From Saccharicrinis sp050589685 (GTDB taxonomy: Bacteria > Bacteroidota > Bacteroidia > Bacteroidales > Marinilabiliaceae): a stretch of 64,000 nt of DNA. A program made the position numbers and the translations under genes. The notes beneath the pieces are model-generated. The model did no database searches. It had not been told where the DNA came from and saw nothing but the letters and a program-made list of their open reading frames with translations. Within the stretch, counting starts at the first letter, position 1; the number at the start of each line of letters is the position of its first letter. The stretch covers positions 62,001 to 126,000 of the forward strand of contig NZ_JBNGOS010000007.1 in NCBI RefSeq assembly GCF_050589685.1, written 5' to 3'. Positions 53,653 through 63,821 of the stretch are shown here, in pieces.

Positions 53653-55683
53653 CTAGATAGTCATCGAATATGCACCATCCAACATTACAAAATGGGCATT
53701 TAACTTACGATTTATTAGTTCTTTTTGCAGATATCTGCTTTGCGAATTAGAAAACGAGGAATCAAATATTAGAGTTTGACCGTTCAATGTATCCAACATC
53801 TTTTTTATTTGAAATGACTTAAGTTTTGCGGTGAACACAATGATATCTGTATTGCGGCCAAGTTTTTTGATATCAACCTCACCATTTAAAACAAGTATGT
53901 TTTTGCCTTTAAAGGGAATAGGACATACAACAATTGAATCCATTTTATGAGGGTATAGGTTCTGCGCTTGTTGATGCAGAACGAGAGGCAGCACAGCGTA
54001 ATCTATTTCTTTAGTATCCAGTGATTCATTTAGCCAACATTCGCATTGATGGATTGATGTTACTGTTATTGCCGTTTTATCCTTTACCTGATGAACCGAA
54101 AATACTTGCTGGTGGTATTTATTATAAGTTGCTACCGATATTCCTGTTATTCCAATCCATAAAAACGTCATTCCATAAACTAAATATTTACCCCGTTTTA
54201 AATGTCGCCACATCACAAACGAAATCAGCGATACATAAAACACAAATACCTGGTAAAATTGCAGCTGTATTCTTGTATATCGTGCAAATGGCAAACAACC
54301 TGTCCAAGCTGTTATCTCGTTCAAATACCCGAACATGGCTGAAATAGCATCGGCCACTAAAAGCATAACAATTGAATCTCCGGGCAGAACGATTACCATT
54401 ATAGCACCAACCAACATAATGGGTAAAACAGGGATTATCAATATATTGGAAAGAATAAACCAGGTAGGAAAAAAACCAAAAAGAAAAAGACTTAAGGGAA
54501 GCGTTCCGATTTGCGCAGCCAGCGAAACGGAAACCAAAGCCCAGGTATATTTGCCCCATGGGGAAGAAAAATACCACACCCCGTTAATGAGGGGATAAAA
54601 GTACACGATGGACGCCACTGCTAAAAAGCTCAACCAAAATCCTGCATGAATAGCTGAATCTGGTTTTATGATTAAAATTATAAATGCGGCGATAGCCATG
54701 GAGTGGTAAATATTGTATCGGTGGCTCTTCCACTTGGCGATAACAAAAATGCTAAACATTAGCGTAGCCCTGGAAACAGAAGGCGACATTCCGCTAATGG
54801 CCGCATAAAACCATAAGGCAAAAATCACAATCAGAACTTTAACTAATGCTATAGCCCCTTTTCCTATCCTACCCAAAAGCGACATGAGCATGAGATAGAT
54901 AATTCCGACATGAAGCCCTGAAATAGATAACACATGAATGGCACCTGCACTGGAGAAGTTTGCCTTGGTTTGGTAGTTTAACATGGATTTATTCCCGAGT
55001 ACCAAGGCAGAAACTATGGCAAATTCTTCCTCGTTTAATGGAAGAAGCCGTAATTTACCTTCTGCTTTCTGACGGGCTTGATAAAAGAAACGATTTACCG
55101 AGAAGGAACGTCCCAATCTTTGAACATTTTGACGCTCTGTAAAAAACTGGCCTTCCACACCCTTGTTTTTCATGTAGTTGGCATATTCAAAGGCAAAAGG
55201 GTTTCCGGTAAGCTTTATTTCGGAAAGGGTGGCTTCATAAGCTATTTTATCCCCGGGCAGTAATTTATCTATGCTATCGTTGCGAACATACATTAAAGCA
55301 TTAAAATAATATTGAGAAGTAGAATCAATATTAACACATGAGAGAATGAGGCTTTGCTTGTCATCCGCATCTTTAATCACTTGTTTTACGATGGCTCTGT
55401 AAACACGCTGTTGCGCCAATAAAGATGCATCAAAAGAATAGTTAGGTTTATTAATAATTCCGAAAGACAATAACGCCATAGGAATAATCACACCAACAAT
55501 CCAACGTTTGGAATAGCGTATTCCAGAAGAACGAAATAAAAAAGTGATTACCAACAGGCTCAGCGCAAATATCAATAGATAAGATATTAACGGCGTTGGA
55601 ACAAATAATGAAAGAACCCGGCCTACAAGTAGCGGTAGCAGCAAACGCACAAAAGGGACAGCACTGTAGTTAATGGAATTCAT
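53653..55683 (-). CDS. comEC: ComEC/Rec2-family DNA uptake channel protein
   Basis: 676 residues. Residues about 20-75 are hydrophobic, then a DUF4131-like N-terminal domain and the Competence domain from about 220, with HVLSISGLHVGIIYLMLMSL and MSPSVSRATLMFSIFVIAKW as its core motifs and about 8 transmembrane helices to about 505. The C-terminal about 160 residues have a shrunken metallo-beta-lactamase-like shape (VCPIPFKGKNILVLNGE) without the HxHxDH zinc motif. It moves single-stranded DNA across the inner membrane in transformation. The short tail is common in Bacteroidota. Confidence 0.88.
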   Translation of the reverse strand: MNSINYSAVPFVRLLLPLLVGRVLSLFVPTPLISYLLIFALSLLVITFLFRSSGIRYSKRWIVGVIIPMALLSFGIINKPNYSFDASLLAQQRVYRAIVKQVIKDADDKQSLILSCVNIDSTSQYYFNALMYVRNDSIDKLLPGDKIAYEATLSEIKLTGNPFAFEYANYMKNKGVEGQFFTERQNVQRLGRSFSVNRFFYQARQKAEGKLRLLPLNEEEFAIVSALVLGNKSMLNYQTKANFSSAGAIHVLSISGLHVGIIYLMLMSLLGRIGKGAIALVKVLIVIFALWFYAAISGMSPSVSRATLMFSIFVIAKWKSHRYNIYHSMAIAAFIILIIKPDSAIHAGFWLSFLAVASIVYFYPLINGVWYFSSPWGKYTWALVSVSLAAQIGTLPLSLFLFGFFPTWFILSNILIIPVLPIMLVGAIMVIVLPGDSIVMLLVADAISAMFGYLNEITAWTGCLPFARYTRIQLQFYQVFVFYVSLISFVMWRHLKRGKYLVYGMTFLWIGITGISVATYNKYHQQVFSVHQVKDKTAITVTSIHQCECWLNESLDTKEIDYAVLPLVLHQQAQNLYPHKMDSIVVCPIPFKGKNILVLNGEVDIKKLGRNTDIIVFTAKLKSFQIKKMLDTLNGQTLIFDSSFSNSQSRYLQKELINRKLNAHFVMLDGAYSMTI

Positions 55684-55800
55684 ACGCTCCAGTTAGGTTT
55701 GATATCTAACTAAAGTTAACAAAATCGATTTTTAATGTCAAGTACCGTTTACCAAACTTTTCCAAAGTCAAAAATTTTGGAAAAGGTAAATTATTCAGGG

Positions 55801-56190
55801 TTAATCCTGTTCAAAAAATTCTTTGATAGCTCCCAGGTAATATTCGTTCCAGCCTTCACATATATCTTCAAAATCCTCTTCGGGGATATTGGTATGTACT
55901 AATTCTACCTGGCACAGGTTTTTCTGCTCAAATATTTTTATGGTTACGATGGAAGGTTCGGGCTGCTCTCCGAAATACCACTCCTGAACTACCTTTTTAT
56001 TGGTTTCGAATTCCAGGTTCTTACCCGATATATCGCCTTCCCAAAGTGAAAATTCGGAATTTGGCTCGGTGGACATCTCGGCCTTATAGCCCGACCATAA
56101 TTCAATGGTAAACGGATTGGTTAAGGCTGCATAAATATCCCCGGCTTCCGCCCTGATTTTCATTCGGGTTTTATAGTCTTTGTAGTTCAT
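55801..56190 (-). CDS. START-like/AHSA1-type ligand-binding domain protein
   Basis: 129 residues, a single SRPBCC fold. It begins KIRAEAGDIYAALTNPFTIE and has FSLWEGDISGKNLEF and VVQEWYFGEQPEPSIVTI, the strand and helix order of AHSA1-type proteins. It ends WNEYYLGAIKEFFEQD. This fold binds hydrophobic ligands or helps chaperones. The specific role is unknown. It is transcribed alone. Confidence 0.85.
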   Translation of the reverse strand: MNYKDYKTRMKIRAEAGDIYAALTNPFTIELWSGYKAEMSTEPNSEFSLWEGDISGKNLEFETNKKVVQEWYFGEQPEPSIVTIKIFEQKNLCQVELVHTNIPEEDFEDICEGWNEYYLGAIKEFFEQD

Positions 56191-56458
56191 GATGTAGATA
56201 ATTAGATATATAACTGATAAGTGGCGCTATTCTCATACAATATGGACAAATATAATCCCAAAATTGTCATTAGAAAATACCTGATAAGTAATTCGACTAA
56301 TAAAATCTGAATATTTCTGCAAAACTGAATTATAAGAATTTCTTAGTCGGGACTTCCCGGATACGCAAAAAGCCTGCTGCCGTTAGAAATTATTTTTATT
56401 TTCTAAGAACCGATCTCGGATAAAATCATCCGGGAGGAAACATCAGGCATTTAAAAAT

Positions 56459-56491
56459 AAAAGCCACCTCCGATAAACGAAAGTGGCTTTT
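56459..56491 (-). terminator. Terminator of the peptidase gene
   Basis: AAAAGCCAC and GTGGCTTTT pair over 9 bp with a 15-nt loop, and on the minus strand TATTTTTAA follows. It lies 83 bp past the peptidase stop. The rest of the 56191-56573 spacer has a nested inverted repeat, TCCCGGAT (56355-56362) with ATCCGGGA (56428-56435), and no gene. Confidence 0.7.
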
Positions 56492-56573
56492 GACGTTACC
56501 ATTTATGGTTGATTGGGTAAATCGCTGGTGATGATAACGTATATCTTAACTATTGTCAATTGGCACTGTTGAA

Positions 56574-57773
56574 CTATCTGATGCCCAATTTCTTTTTAAG
56601 CGTTTTAGGCAAAGTGTTTTTATTGATCATGATATTCATGGTTTTTAACAGCACAAAAGGTTCCGAAGCATAAAAATAACCATCGTACTTGTTATTGGTA
56701 TCCCACGAATTTTTCACCTTATAATAAATGGATCCTTTCTGATCCTTCACCATTCCTGTGATATGCATTCCATGATCATCGGTACTTAAATAATTATCGA
56801 ATTGTTCCTGGCGCATTTCTGGTGTAATCACTTTTTCCTTTACAGGGCCGTCAAAACTGTACATCATTTTCTCCCGCTCTGCATTGCTCATGGCTTCCCA
56901 CTTTGAACGTTCCGATCCATCCATTTCTTCAATGTCGCTTTCAGGAACCACAGCTACCCCATTTCTGAAAGAAAACCCTTTTTCGCTGACATCGGATGCC
57001 CACCCAAAGGTATGCCCTTGTTCCAGGGTGGCATGCATAATCTCCTTTAAATCATCTAAGGTAACATTGTAAACTTCCCCCCACACCCAGTTATCAGGTA
57101 CTTCAAATACAAACTTCGAATAATAAGGGTGGTGGGTAAACGATGTTAATATGATATAATCATCCGCATCTAACCCTGTAACTTCTTTGGCAAATGTTTT
57201 TGGGGTGTATTCCTTTTCCTTGTAGGTAAATGTTTCAGGGTACTCCCCCATGTATGCATCCAATATGCCGTTAAATCCTTTGTGCCACACCGGAGATAGT
57301 TTTTTGTTCTTGTTTTCGATAACACCATCAACATATACTTTTAACAGTTTATCCAACTCCCCATGCACATGCTTAGGCTCACCGTAATTTAATCCTGCAT
57401 ATGTTTCTTCGGGAACAATACCATAGTTACGCAAAGTGTAAAGCACATCTTCGAAGGATCCACCTGCCCCAAAGTTTAATGATCCATGCAAACGAACGTA
57501 TTTTACGGCCTTATCTGAATAACAGTTTCTTACCACGAACATTTCGGATAAATCAAAAGAGCCCTTCCCGTTTTTTATAGCCTCGGATTCCAAAAACGAA
57601 AGTCCCGAAAAACTCCAGCAAGTACCTGAACGATATTGATTTTTAACCGATGTTGCTTCTAAATCATAGATAGTTTCAAATTTGTATCCCTCTTCTTTTT
57701 TGTCCTGTGCACTTAAGTTGCTCAACGTCATAAAAGCAATCAAAACAGCACTTGTCAACTTTAAATTCTTCAT
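56574..57773 (-). CDS. Secreted C1B cysteine aminopeptidase (bleomycin-hydrolase-like)
   Basis: 399 residues with a signal peptide (LKLTSAVLIAFMTLSNLSA). The active Cys is in YRSGTCWSFSGLSFLE (C52), the His in DDHGMHITGMV (about 336) and the Asn in YYKVKNSWD (about 354), the complete C1B triad. It cleaves N-terminal residues from peptides. Periplasmic or exported members are typical of Bacteroidota. A terminator follows. No peptide-transport genes are adjacent. Confidence 0.9.
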   Translation of the reverse strand: MKNLKLTSAVLIAFMTLSNLSAQDKKEEGYKFETIYDLEATSVKNQYRSGTCWSFSGLSFLESEAIKNGKGSFDLSEMFVVRNCYSDKAVKYVRLHGSLNFGAGGSFEDVLYTLRNYGIVPEETYAGLNYGEPKHVHGELDKLLKVYVDGVIENKNKKLSPVWHKGFNGILDAYMGEYPETFTYKEKEYTPKTFAKEVTGLDADDYIILTSFTHHPYYSKFVFEVPDNWVWGEVYNVTLDDLKEIMHATLEQGHTFGWASDVSEKGFSFRNGVAVVPESDIEEMDGSERSKWEAMSNAEREKMMYSFDGPVKEKVITPEMRQEQFDNYLSTDDHGMHITGMVKDQKGSIYYKVKNSWDTNNKYDGYFYASEPFVLLKTMNIMINKNTLPKTLKKKLGIR

Positions 57774-58064
57774 ATAATTAATTTTTCATGCAGGTGACAT
57801 CCATAAATCAGGCCGGTTTCTGACCCATCCGCCAAAGAAAGCAAAACCCATTTTTTTTTACTATGATTTTCGGCATGTTTGTATTTGGGTCACCTTCTTT
57901 CATTCGGACTACAATTCTTCACCAAATAATTATTCGCCCAAATCCATTCAACGCACAATAGGCATGAGAAAATACATCATGCGGTTTCAACACGATTATT
58001 CATAGGCCTCGTTTTGGAATGGCAAATGGTAAAATGACATTCATCAGAACAAGTACCACTCAAA

Positions 58065-59135
58065 TTACATGCCACTGATTAATCTCTTTACTTCCCCCCG
58101 CTTAATTTTACCCGTTTCGGTTAAAGGGAAATTTGGAATAATTTTAATCTCCTTGGGAATTTCATATTTGGAAAGTACGGAAGAAAAATCGGCGAGATGA
58201 ACTTGCCCACGGCTTGTTTCCAAAACCATTACCACCCTCTCACCCAGTTTATCATCGGGTAAAGATGAGATAACAAAGGGTACCTTTATTACGGAAGCCA
58301 ATTTCATTTCCACCTCCTCCGGAATTATTTTAACGCCTCCCGTGTTAATGATACTGTCGTATCTTCCCAAAAACAGGAATTCATGCTTGTTTTTCAGTTT
58401 GACAATATCGTTGGTAATTATTTTTTTTTCGCTGATATCAGGTGCTATAATTTTTAAACAACCCCTTTCGTCCTGTTCAAAGAACACGTTAGGCATGGCT
58501 TTAAAAAAACCGCACCCTGCTTTTATCTCCCGGATAGCCACATGCGATACTGTCTCGGTCATGCCATAGGTTTCATAAAACCGGGTAGGTAAACCCATCA
58601 ACTGCTTCTTTAATCCGGATGAAACCGCCCCGCCTCCTATAATTACCGATTTTATTTTTTTAGTACAATCAGGAATTGAATGATACACCTGCAATGGAAC
58701 CATTGCCGCAAAATCAATTGATCCGGGGATACCCAAAAGTGGAGTACCTGTGGGCTCTGCCAGAACCAAATTAAAACCACCGACAAATGCCCGAACCAAC
58801 ATCATCTTACCTGCAATATAGTTGGCTGACAAACACAACAGGGCTGTTTTCTCCGGAGTCAAATTAAAATATCCCACCGTTTTCTTTGCCGAAGCAAGCA
58901 TATACTTTTTCTGCAATCGGATTTCTTTCGGTATTCCCGTTGAACCCGAAGTATGTGCAACCACATAATCGCCAGGCGATAACCATTGAAGAATAAATTG
59001 ATAGATATGTGTTTGCCATTCAGGCATGGGATTATGTTCGAGTTGAGTGGCACAAAACCCCTTCAATTCTTCTCCTTCACGGCAAATCCCATCTAACTTT
59101 ATGCTGTTATATTTTTCTATGGTAAATCTCCCCAT
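58065..59135 (-). CDS. menE: o-succinylbenzoate-CoA ligase
   Basis: 356 residues, shorter than most ligases. The P-loop is VAHTSGSTGIPKEIRL, with YETYGMTETVSHVA and FLGRYDSIINTGGVKIIPEE as the adenylate-binding and hinge motifs. It adds CoA to o-succinylbenzoate in menaquinone synthesis. The first 19 bp overlap menC, so the two are translated together. The N-terminal about 60 residues are variable. The last conserved Lys is in ETGKIKRGE. Confidence 0.88.
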   Translation of the reverse strand: MGRFTIEKYNSIKLDGICREGEELKGFCATQLEHNPMPEWQTHIYQFILQWLSPGDYVVAHTSGSTGIPKEIRLQKKYMLASAKKTVGYFNLTPEKTALLCLSANYIAGKMMLVRAFVGGFNLVLAEPTGTPLLGIPGSIDFAAMVPLQVYHSIPDCTKKIKSVIIGGGAVSSGLKKQLMGLPTRFYETYGMTETVSHVAIREIKAGCGFFKAMPNVFFEQDERGCLKIIAPDISEKKIITNDIVKLKNKHEFLFLGRYDSIINTGGVKIIPEEVEMKLASVIKVPFVISSLPDDKLGERVVMVLETSRGQVHLADFSSVLSKYEIPKEIKIIPNFPLTETGKIKRGEVKRLISGM

Positions 59136-60163
59136 GACTCATTCCTATTATAGCTAAGATGACCGGCTTTCACCTGTAACGGAGAATTGATATTATTAGA
59201 AAACACCCGACCCGTGCCCAACCCCTGCGGCATGGAATTATGCTGAACAGCCGTCCATTGGGCAATGGCATTTAGTCCGACATTCCCCTCCAGCGCCGAG
59301 GTGGCCCACCAATTAACATGATACTTTTCCGCTAAGCTAACCCATTCTTCCGATGCCTTAAACCCGCCTAATAAGGAGGGCTTTAAAATAATATATTGAG
59401 GTTTAATAACCGAAATCATTTCCTCTTTTTGCAGAACGTTATATATTCCAATCAATTCCTCATCCAAGGCAATCGGCAAGGGTGTTCCTGCGCAAAGCTC
59501 TGCCATCGTTTGCCATTGTCCTGCTTTTATGGGCTGCTCTATGGAATGGATACCCAGTTCACTCAGCTCGGTTAACTTTCCCATGGCTTCATCAGTTGCA
59601 AAAGCGCCATTGGCATCTACCCTTATTTCTATTTGAGCGGCATCGTATGTTTTTCTAATTTCCTGAATCAATTCTATTTCCTTTCGAAAATCCAGCGCCC
59701 CGACCTTTATCTTTATGCAATTAAAACCTTCTTCAAGTTTTTGCGCTAACTGTTCTTTCATATATCCCGTCTCGCCCATCCAGATTAATCCATTAATGGG
59801 GATCGCCTTTTCTCCTATTGAAAATTCGGAGTGAAATATTTTCCTGACGCCTCCATTCCTTAAGTCAAGCAAGGCCATTTCCACGGCAAATCGTATCGCG
59901 GGCCATTCTTTTAAATATTCGTGAAAATTAATAACGTAGGAGTTGATGTTGCTGCAAACTTCTGCTAGTTTCTTTTCGAGGTCAGGCCTGTCGTCCATGC
60001 TCAGCTTCGGCAAGATGGAACATTCACCAAGACCTACAACCTCTGGTCTGGCCGTTTCATAAACGCGGATATACCAGCTATCCTTTGTCTTTAACACCCC
60101 GCGTGAGGTACCCCCGGGTGTGACAAATTTTAAGGTATGTTTTTTAAAAGAAGCTGTTAGCAT
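59117..60163 (-). CDS. menC: o-succinylbenzoate synthase
   Basis: 348 residues of the enolase superfamily. The catalytic and metal residues are visible: Lys in CIKIKVGALDF, Asp in IRVDANGAFATDE, Glu in SIEQPIKAG, Asp/Glu in IALDEELIG and Lys in YIILKPSLLGGF. It dehydrates SHCHC to o-succinylbenzoate. It overlaps menE by 19 bp and follows menA by 60 bp. Confidence 0.92.
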   Translation of the reverse strand: MLTASFKKHTLKFVTPGGTSRGVLKTKDSWYIRVYETARPEVVGLGECSILPKLSMDDRPDLEKKLAEVCSNINSYVINFHEYLKEWPAIRFAVEMALLDLRNGGVRKIFHSEFSIGEKAIPINGLIWMGETGYMKEQLAQKLEEGFNCIKIKVGALDFRKEIELIQEIRKTYDAAQIEIRVDANGAFATDEAMGKLTELSELGIHSIEQPIKAGQWQTMAELCAGTPLPIALDEELIGIYNVLQKEEMISVIKPQYIILKPSLLGGFKASEEWVSLAEKYHVNWWATSALEGNVGLNAIAQWTAVQHNSMPQGLGTGRVFSNNINSPLQVKAGHLSYNRNESWGDLP

Positions 60164-60223
60164 AAAAAATGTATCATGTAAGAAGGCTCAAAGCCTGATC
60201 ATTTCTAGCGGGGTATCAAGATA

Positions 60224-61126
60224 TTAAAAAAACAATCCAAATCCCGACAACAAAACCAAAAGAAATGTGGCTATGGCCAATTTTTTAAGTTGAGGGTCAA
60301 GAAGTTTTGGTTCTTGGTTTTTACGCACAAAAACAAGGTTTTTTATAAGAATAACAAAAACCGGAACAAACAACCATTGCCAAGAACTATTGAATTGAAA
60401 CACCCCGTAAACAGCCATTAAAACCATAGCGCCAATAAGAAGAAAGGCATGGTATTTTTTACCCCAACTACTTCCGTTCTTCACGACCAGCGTATTTTTC
60501 CCTGTTTTAGTATCATTCTCTACATCGCGCAGATTGTTCAGATTTAAAACCCCGGTACTTAAGAAGCCAATGGCCGAGGCAGGCAACAACAGCCATACGT
60601 TAAAACTTCCTGTATGTAAAAAGTAAGTTCCCAACACCCCTGCTAAGCCAAAAAATAAGAATACAAAAAAATCGCCCATACCTTTATAACCATACGGATT
60701 TTTACCCACCGTATATTTAATAGCGGCAGCAATAGCTCCTACCCCTAACACCAATAAACCCCATGCCTTTATACTCATCGCCTCAAAATTTCCATAGCTG
60801 ATTAATACCAATCCTGAAATTAAGGACAGTATGGAAAACAGAATAACGGTGATTTTCATTTCAGACGTTGATATTTTGCCTGTGGACACCATGCGTTCCG
60901 GCCCAACACGCTCTTCATTGTCAGCCCCTGAAACAGCATCGCCATAGTCATTGGCCACATTGCTTAATACCTGCAACAAAATTGTAGTTACAATGGCCAA
61001 TATACCAACCTGCCAATTATATGCTTGATGATAGGCTGCAATAAAATTACCCATTAAAATAGAAGACAAAGCCAAGGGAAGTGTTCGCAACCTAAAGGCT
61101 ATGATATAAGATTTAAATTTTGACAT
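60224..61126 (-). CDS. menA: 1,4-dihydroxy-2-naphthoate polyprenyltransferase
   Basis: 300 residues, UbiA fold with about 8 transmembrane helices. The first aspartate motif is NVANDYGDAVSGADNEER and the second NLNNLRDVENDTKTGKNTL. It joins the prenyl tail to the naphthoate head and makes the membrane-bound precursor of menaquinone. First gene of the menA-menC-menE operon. Other men genes are outside the window. Confidence 0.92.
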   Translation of the reverse strand: MSKFKSYIIAFRLRTLPLALSSILMGNFIAAYHQAYNWQVGILAIVTTILLQVLSNVANDYGDAVSGADNEERVGPERMVSTGKISTSEMKITVILFSILSLISGLVLISYGNFEAMSIKAWGLLVLGVGAIAAAIKYTVGKNPYGYKGMGDFFVFLFFGLAGVLGTYFLHTGSFNVWLLLPASAIGFLSTGVLNLNNLRDVENDTKTGKNTLVVKNGSSWGKKYHAFLLIGAMVLMAVYGVFQFNSSWQWLFVPVFVILIKNLVFVRKNQEPKLLDPQLKKLAIATFLLVLLSGFGLFF

Positions 61127-61294
61127 GTAGAATACCGCAAAGGTTTTATTAAGGCCCTAAAGATATTAAACTGGATGAAAGTTCACAACCAACGATCCGA
61201 ACAGTTTGTGCTATATGTTAACAATAAGCATAACACACCATACCAATCATCTCCTTTTTTCGTACATTTGTTATAACCAAAAGTAAAACGAGTC

Positions 61295-62875
61295 ATGCAA
61301 AAGTTTTTTAACACAGCCGGACCTGTTAATCAGGATGAACACTATAAACTTGATCCGCTTTCTAGGTTCGATCTTGAAGAGATTGAATTCTTAATTGCTC
61401 AGAAGAAATATTTTATAATGCATGCTCCTCGCCAAACCGGTAAAACCAGTTGCCTTTTGGCATTGCGTGAATACTTAAACTCGCAAGACGATTATTTCGC
61501 ACTTTATATTAATGTAGAAGCAGGACAGGCCTACCGCAACAACATTGATGCTGTTCAACGGGTTATTATCAAAGAAATTGAAGAGCAATTAAAGCAATCA
61601 GATATTCCTCTTAAAAACAACGACATATATGAACCAGAAAGTTTATATGGTTTCAGTTATGTCAGGGACTTTGTAGCTAATTTGTGCCGAATGCTAAGTA
61701 AACCCCTGGTTCTCATGATCGACGAAATAGATGCACTTGTAGGTGATTCCCTTATTTCAGTATTACGTCAGATACGCGCAGGTTATACATCACGTCCCGA
61801 ATCATTTCCCCAAAGTATTATATTATGCGGTGTTCGCGATGTGAAAGATTACAGAATCCACACCTCCGGGCAAGATATTATTACAGGTGGTAGTGCATTC
61901 AACATCAAAGCCAGATCTTTAAAGTTAGGTAACTTCACAATAGAAGATATTAAAAACCTTTACCTGGAACACACAAAAGAAACAGGACAAATATTTGAAG
62001 AGGATTGTTTCCCGTTGGTATGGGAATATACCGAGGGTCAACCCTGGCTGGTTAATGCACTGGGCTTTGAGATAACCTTTGAGATGAAAAAAAACAGAGA
62101 CCGTTCTGTCCATATTACACCTCAAATGATAAAATCGGCCAAAGAAAACCTGATTATGCGGAGGGAGACCCATCTGGACCAACTGAGTGACAAACTTAAG
62201 GAAGAGAGGGTACACAATGTAATTTCATATTTGTTGGCCTCTTCTGACCAAGCCGTTGGAGGAAGCAATGACGACATAGAATACGTGATGGATCTTGGTC
62301 TGATCACCAAAGAAGTTGGTAGCAATTACAGAATAAGTAATGCCATCTACAAAGAGGTCATTCCACGGGAGCTGACATGGTCGACACAAGGCTCAATTAC
62401 CGAAGATCGTTTGTGGTATCTTAATCCTGACGGCCGTTTAAATATGGAAAAACTGATGCAGGGATTTCAAAATTTCTTCAGGAAAAACTCGGAAAGCTGG
62501 ATAGAACGTTTTGACTACAAAGCAGCAGGCCCCCAATTATTGATGCAAGCCTATCTTCAACGAATTGTAAATGGTGGAGGCTTTATCAACAGAGAATACG
62601 GGTTAGGTATGATGCGTACCGACCTACATGTCCAATTCCCGTACGGCGATAACCAATGGCAGGAAGAAGTTATTGAGCTAAAGATTATTCACGACAGTTA
62701 CGAACAAACACTAGCGAAGGGACTTACACAAACTTCTGCATACATTGATAAATGTGGAACCGCTGATGGACATTTGGTTATTTTTAACAGAGATACCGAT
62801 ACAAGCTGGGACGAAAAGATCACTTATAATCTGCATCATTTCCAAGGGAAGGACATCCATGTTTGGGGAATGTAA
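61295..62875 (+). CDS. AAA ATPase fused to a PD-(D/E)XK nuclease-like tail
   Basis: 526 residues. The Walker A is MHAPRQTGKTSCLLALRE (about 43-52) and the Walker B is LVLMIDEIDALVGDSLI (about 150). A TGGSAFNI region and EEDCFPLVWEYTEGQPWLVN follow in a STAND-like arrangement. The C-terminal part has GMMRTDLHVQFP, then EEVIELKII, whose Asp and ExK spacing fits a PD-(D/E)XK site. I infer a nucleic-acid-binding or defence-like function, but the family also includes proteins of unknown job. A TACATTTG box lies at 61263-61270. It is transcribed alone, divergent from menA. Confidence 0.78.
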   Translation: MQKFFNTAGPVNQDEHYKLDPLSRFDLEEIEFLIAQKKYFIMHAPRQTGKTSCLLALREYLNSQDDYFALYINVEAGQAYRNNIDAVQRVIIKEIEEQLKQSDIPLKNNDIYEPESLYGFSYVRDFVANLCRMLSKPLVLMIDEIDALVGDSLISVLRQIRAGYTSRPESFPQSIILCGVRDVKDYRIHTSGQDIITGGSAFNIKARSLKLGNFTIEDIKNLYLEHTKETGQIFEEDCFPLVWEYTEGQPWLVNALGFEITFEMKKNRDRSVHITPQMIKSAKENLIMRRETHLDQLSDKLKEERVHNVISYLLASSDQAVGGSNDDIEYVMDLGLITKEVGSNYRISNAIYKEVIPRELTWSTQGSITEDRLWYLNPDGRLNMEKLMQGFQNFFRKNSESWIERFDYKAAGPQLLMQAYLQRIVNGGGFINREYGLGMMRTDLHVQFPYGDNQWQEEVIELKIIHDSYEQTLAKGLTQTSAYIDKCGTADGHLVIFNRDTDTSWDEKITYNLHHFQGKDIHVWGM

Positions 62876-62944
62876 TAAATAGATTGTTAGATTGGAGATA
62901 ATAGCCTAATTGGCTATAACCATTCCACAACCAAAATCCATCCA

Positions 62945-62975
62945 TTTGTATTACAAAACATTTTCATTATGTTTG
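62945..62975 (+). promoter_or_regulatory. Promoter of the small membrane protein gene
   Basis: TTTG (62945-62948) and TATGTTTG (62968-62975) are 19 nt apart, a full match to the Bacteroidota consensus, 37 bp before the ATG. Confidence 0.65.
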
Positions 62976-63012
62976 TATACAAACACTAACAAACTAACTT
63001 AAAACCATTACC

Positions 63013-63510
63013 ATGGACAATCAAACTAACCAAGAAACACAAGTTGTACCTGCATTGGCATTTTCGGAAAATGCACTTAAATTTTTAAAAACAGGAGCCG
63101 GCTGGGCCAAATTCATAGCCATTATCGGTTTCATTTTTGTTGGGCTTATTGCCTTTGGAGGACTCATTTTTGGAATTGTATTCTCTTTTATTGGCGATGG
63201 CATGTTTCCAGTTCCCATGCCATTTCCTCCTGCCATATTTAGTTTCTTGTATTTAATACTGGCTTTGATTTATTTTTTCCCGGTATTTTACTTGTATAAG
63301 TTTTCTTCAAAGGCTTATGAGGCAGTGGTAACGCTTACAAGCAAGAATCTGGAAATAGCCATGTTAAACCTAAAATCTTACTTTAAATTTATTGGGATAT
63401 TGATTATTGTGATGTTTGCATTATATGCTATTGGAATAATCGTAATGATTGCAGGGTTCTCTTTTTTCCAAAATGAAATAATGCAGATGGGAGGAGGAGC
63501 TGTGATGTAA
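63013..63510 (+). CDS. DUF5362-like small membrane protein
   Basis: 165 residues with four hydrophobic segments, near 33-58, 73-95, 110-125 (amphipathic) and 120-150 (FIGILIIVMFALYAIGIIVM). The soluble start (NQTNQETQVVPALAFSENAL) and the central FKTG/YKFSSKAYEAV segment resemble DUF5362 proteins. Function unknown. It ends in MQMGGGAVM. Confidence 0.7.
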   Translation: MDNQTNQETQVVPALAFSENALKFLKTGAGWAKFIAIIGFIFVGLIAFGGLIFGIVFSFIGDGMFPVPMPFPPAIFSFLYLILALIYFFPVFYLYKFSSKAYEAVVTLTSKNLEIAMLNLKSYFKFIGILIIVMFALYAIGIIVMIAGFSFFQNEIMQMGGGAVM

Positions 63511-63732
63511 AACAAGAATAAGTGTGGACTAATTCGCTTTTAAATATTCTCAGGCTTCATATGCACCTTTGACTTCAATAAGCGGTATAAATAAACAATA
63601 CTTGCGAATATTATTAATAAACCAATAGGATAATCATTTTACCATTTAACTTTGGTAACTTATTATTTATAAACTTTTAAAACATTATATTCACAAGTGA
63701 AAATTAGATATCAAACAGATGACCCCTAAGAC

Positions 63733-63810
63733 CGGAAACCCGCCGGCAGAGTTTTGACGGACAACACCGAAAGGTACGGCCCAGGGCATCTGCAAGTACT
63801 AACCGTCAAA
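63733..63810 (+). ncRNA. Candidate structured leader RNA with pseudoknot topology
   Basis: In a GC-rich patch upstream of the last gene, GCAGA (63746-63750) can pair with TCTGC (63789-63793), and TTTGACGG (63753-63760) with CCGTCAAA (63803-63810). The partners interleave, giving a possible pseudoknot. A small hairpin ACC-GAAA-GGT (63766-63775) has a GNRA loop, and GCC-CAG-GGC lies beside it. I do not recognise a named riboswitch or ribozyme. The rest of the 63511-63821 spacer is AT-rich and empty. Confidence 0.35.
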
Positions 63811-63821
63811 TTTATACAAAA

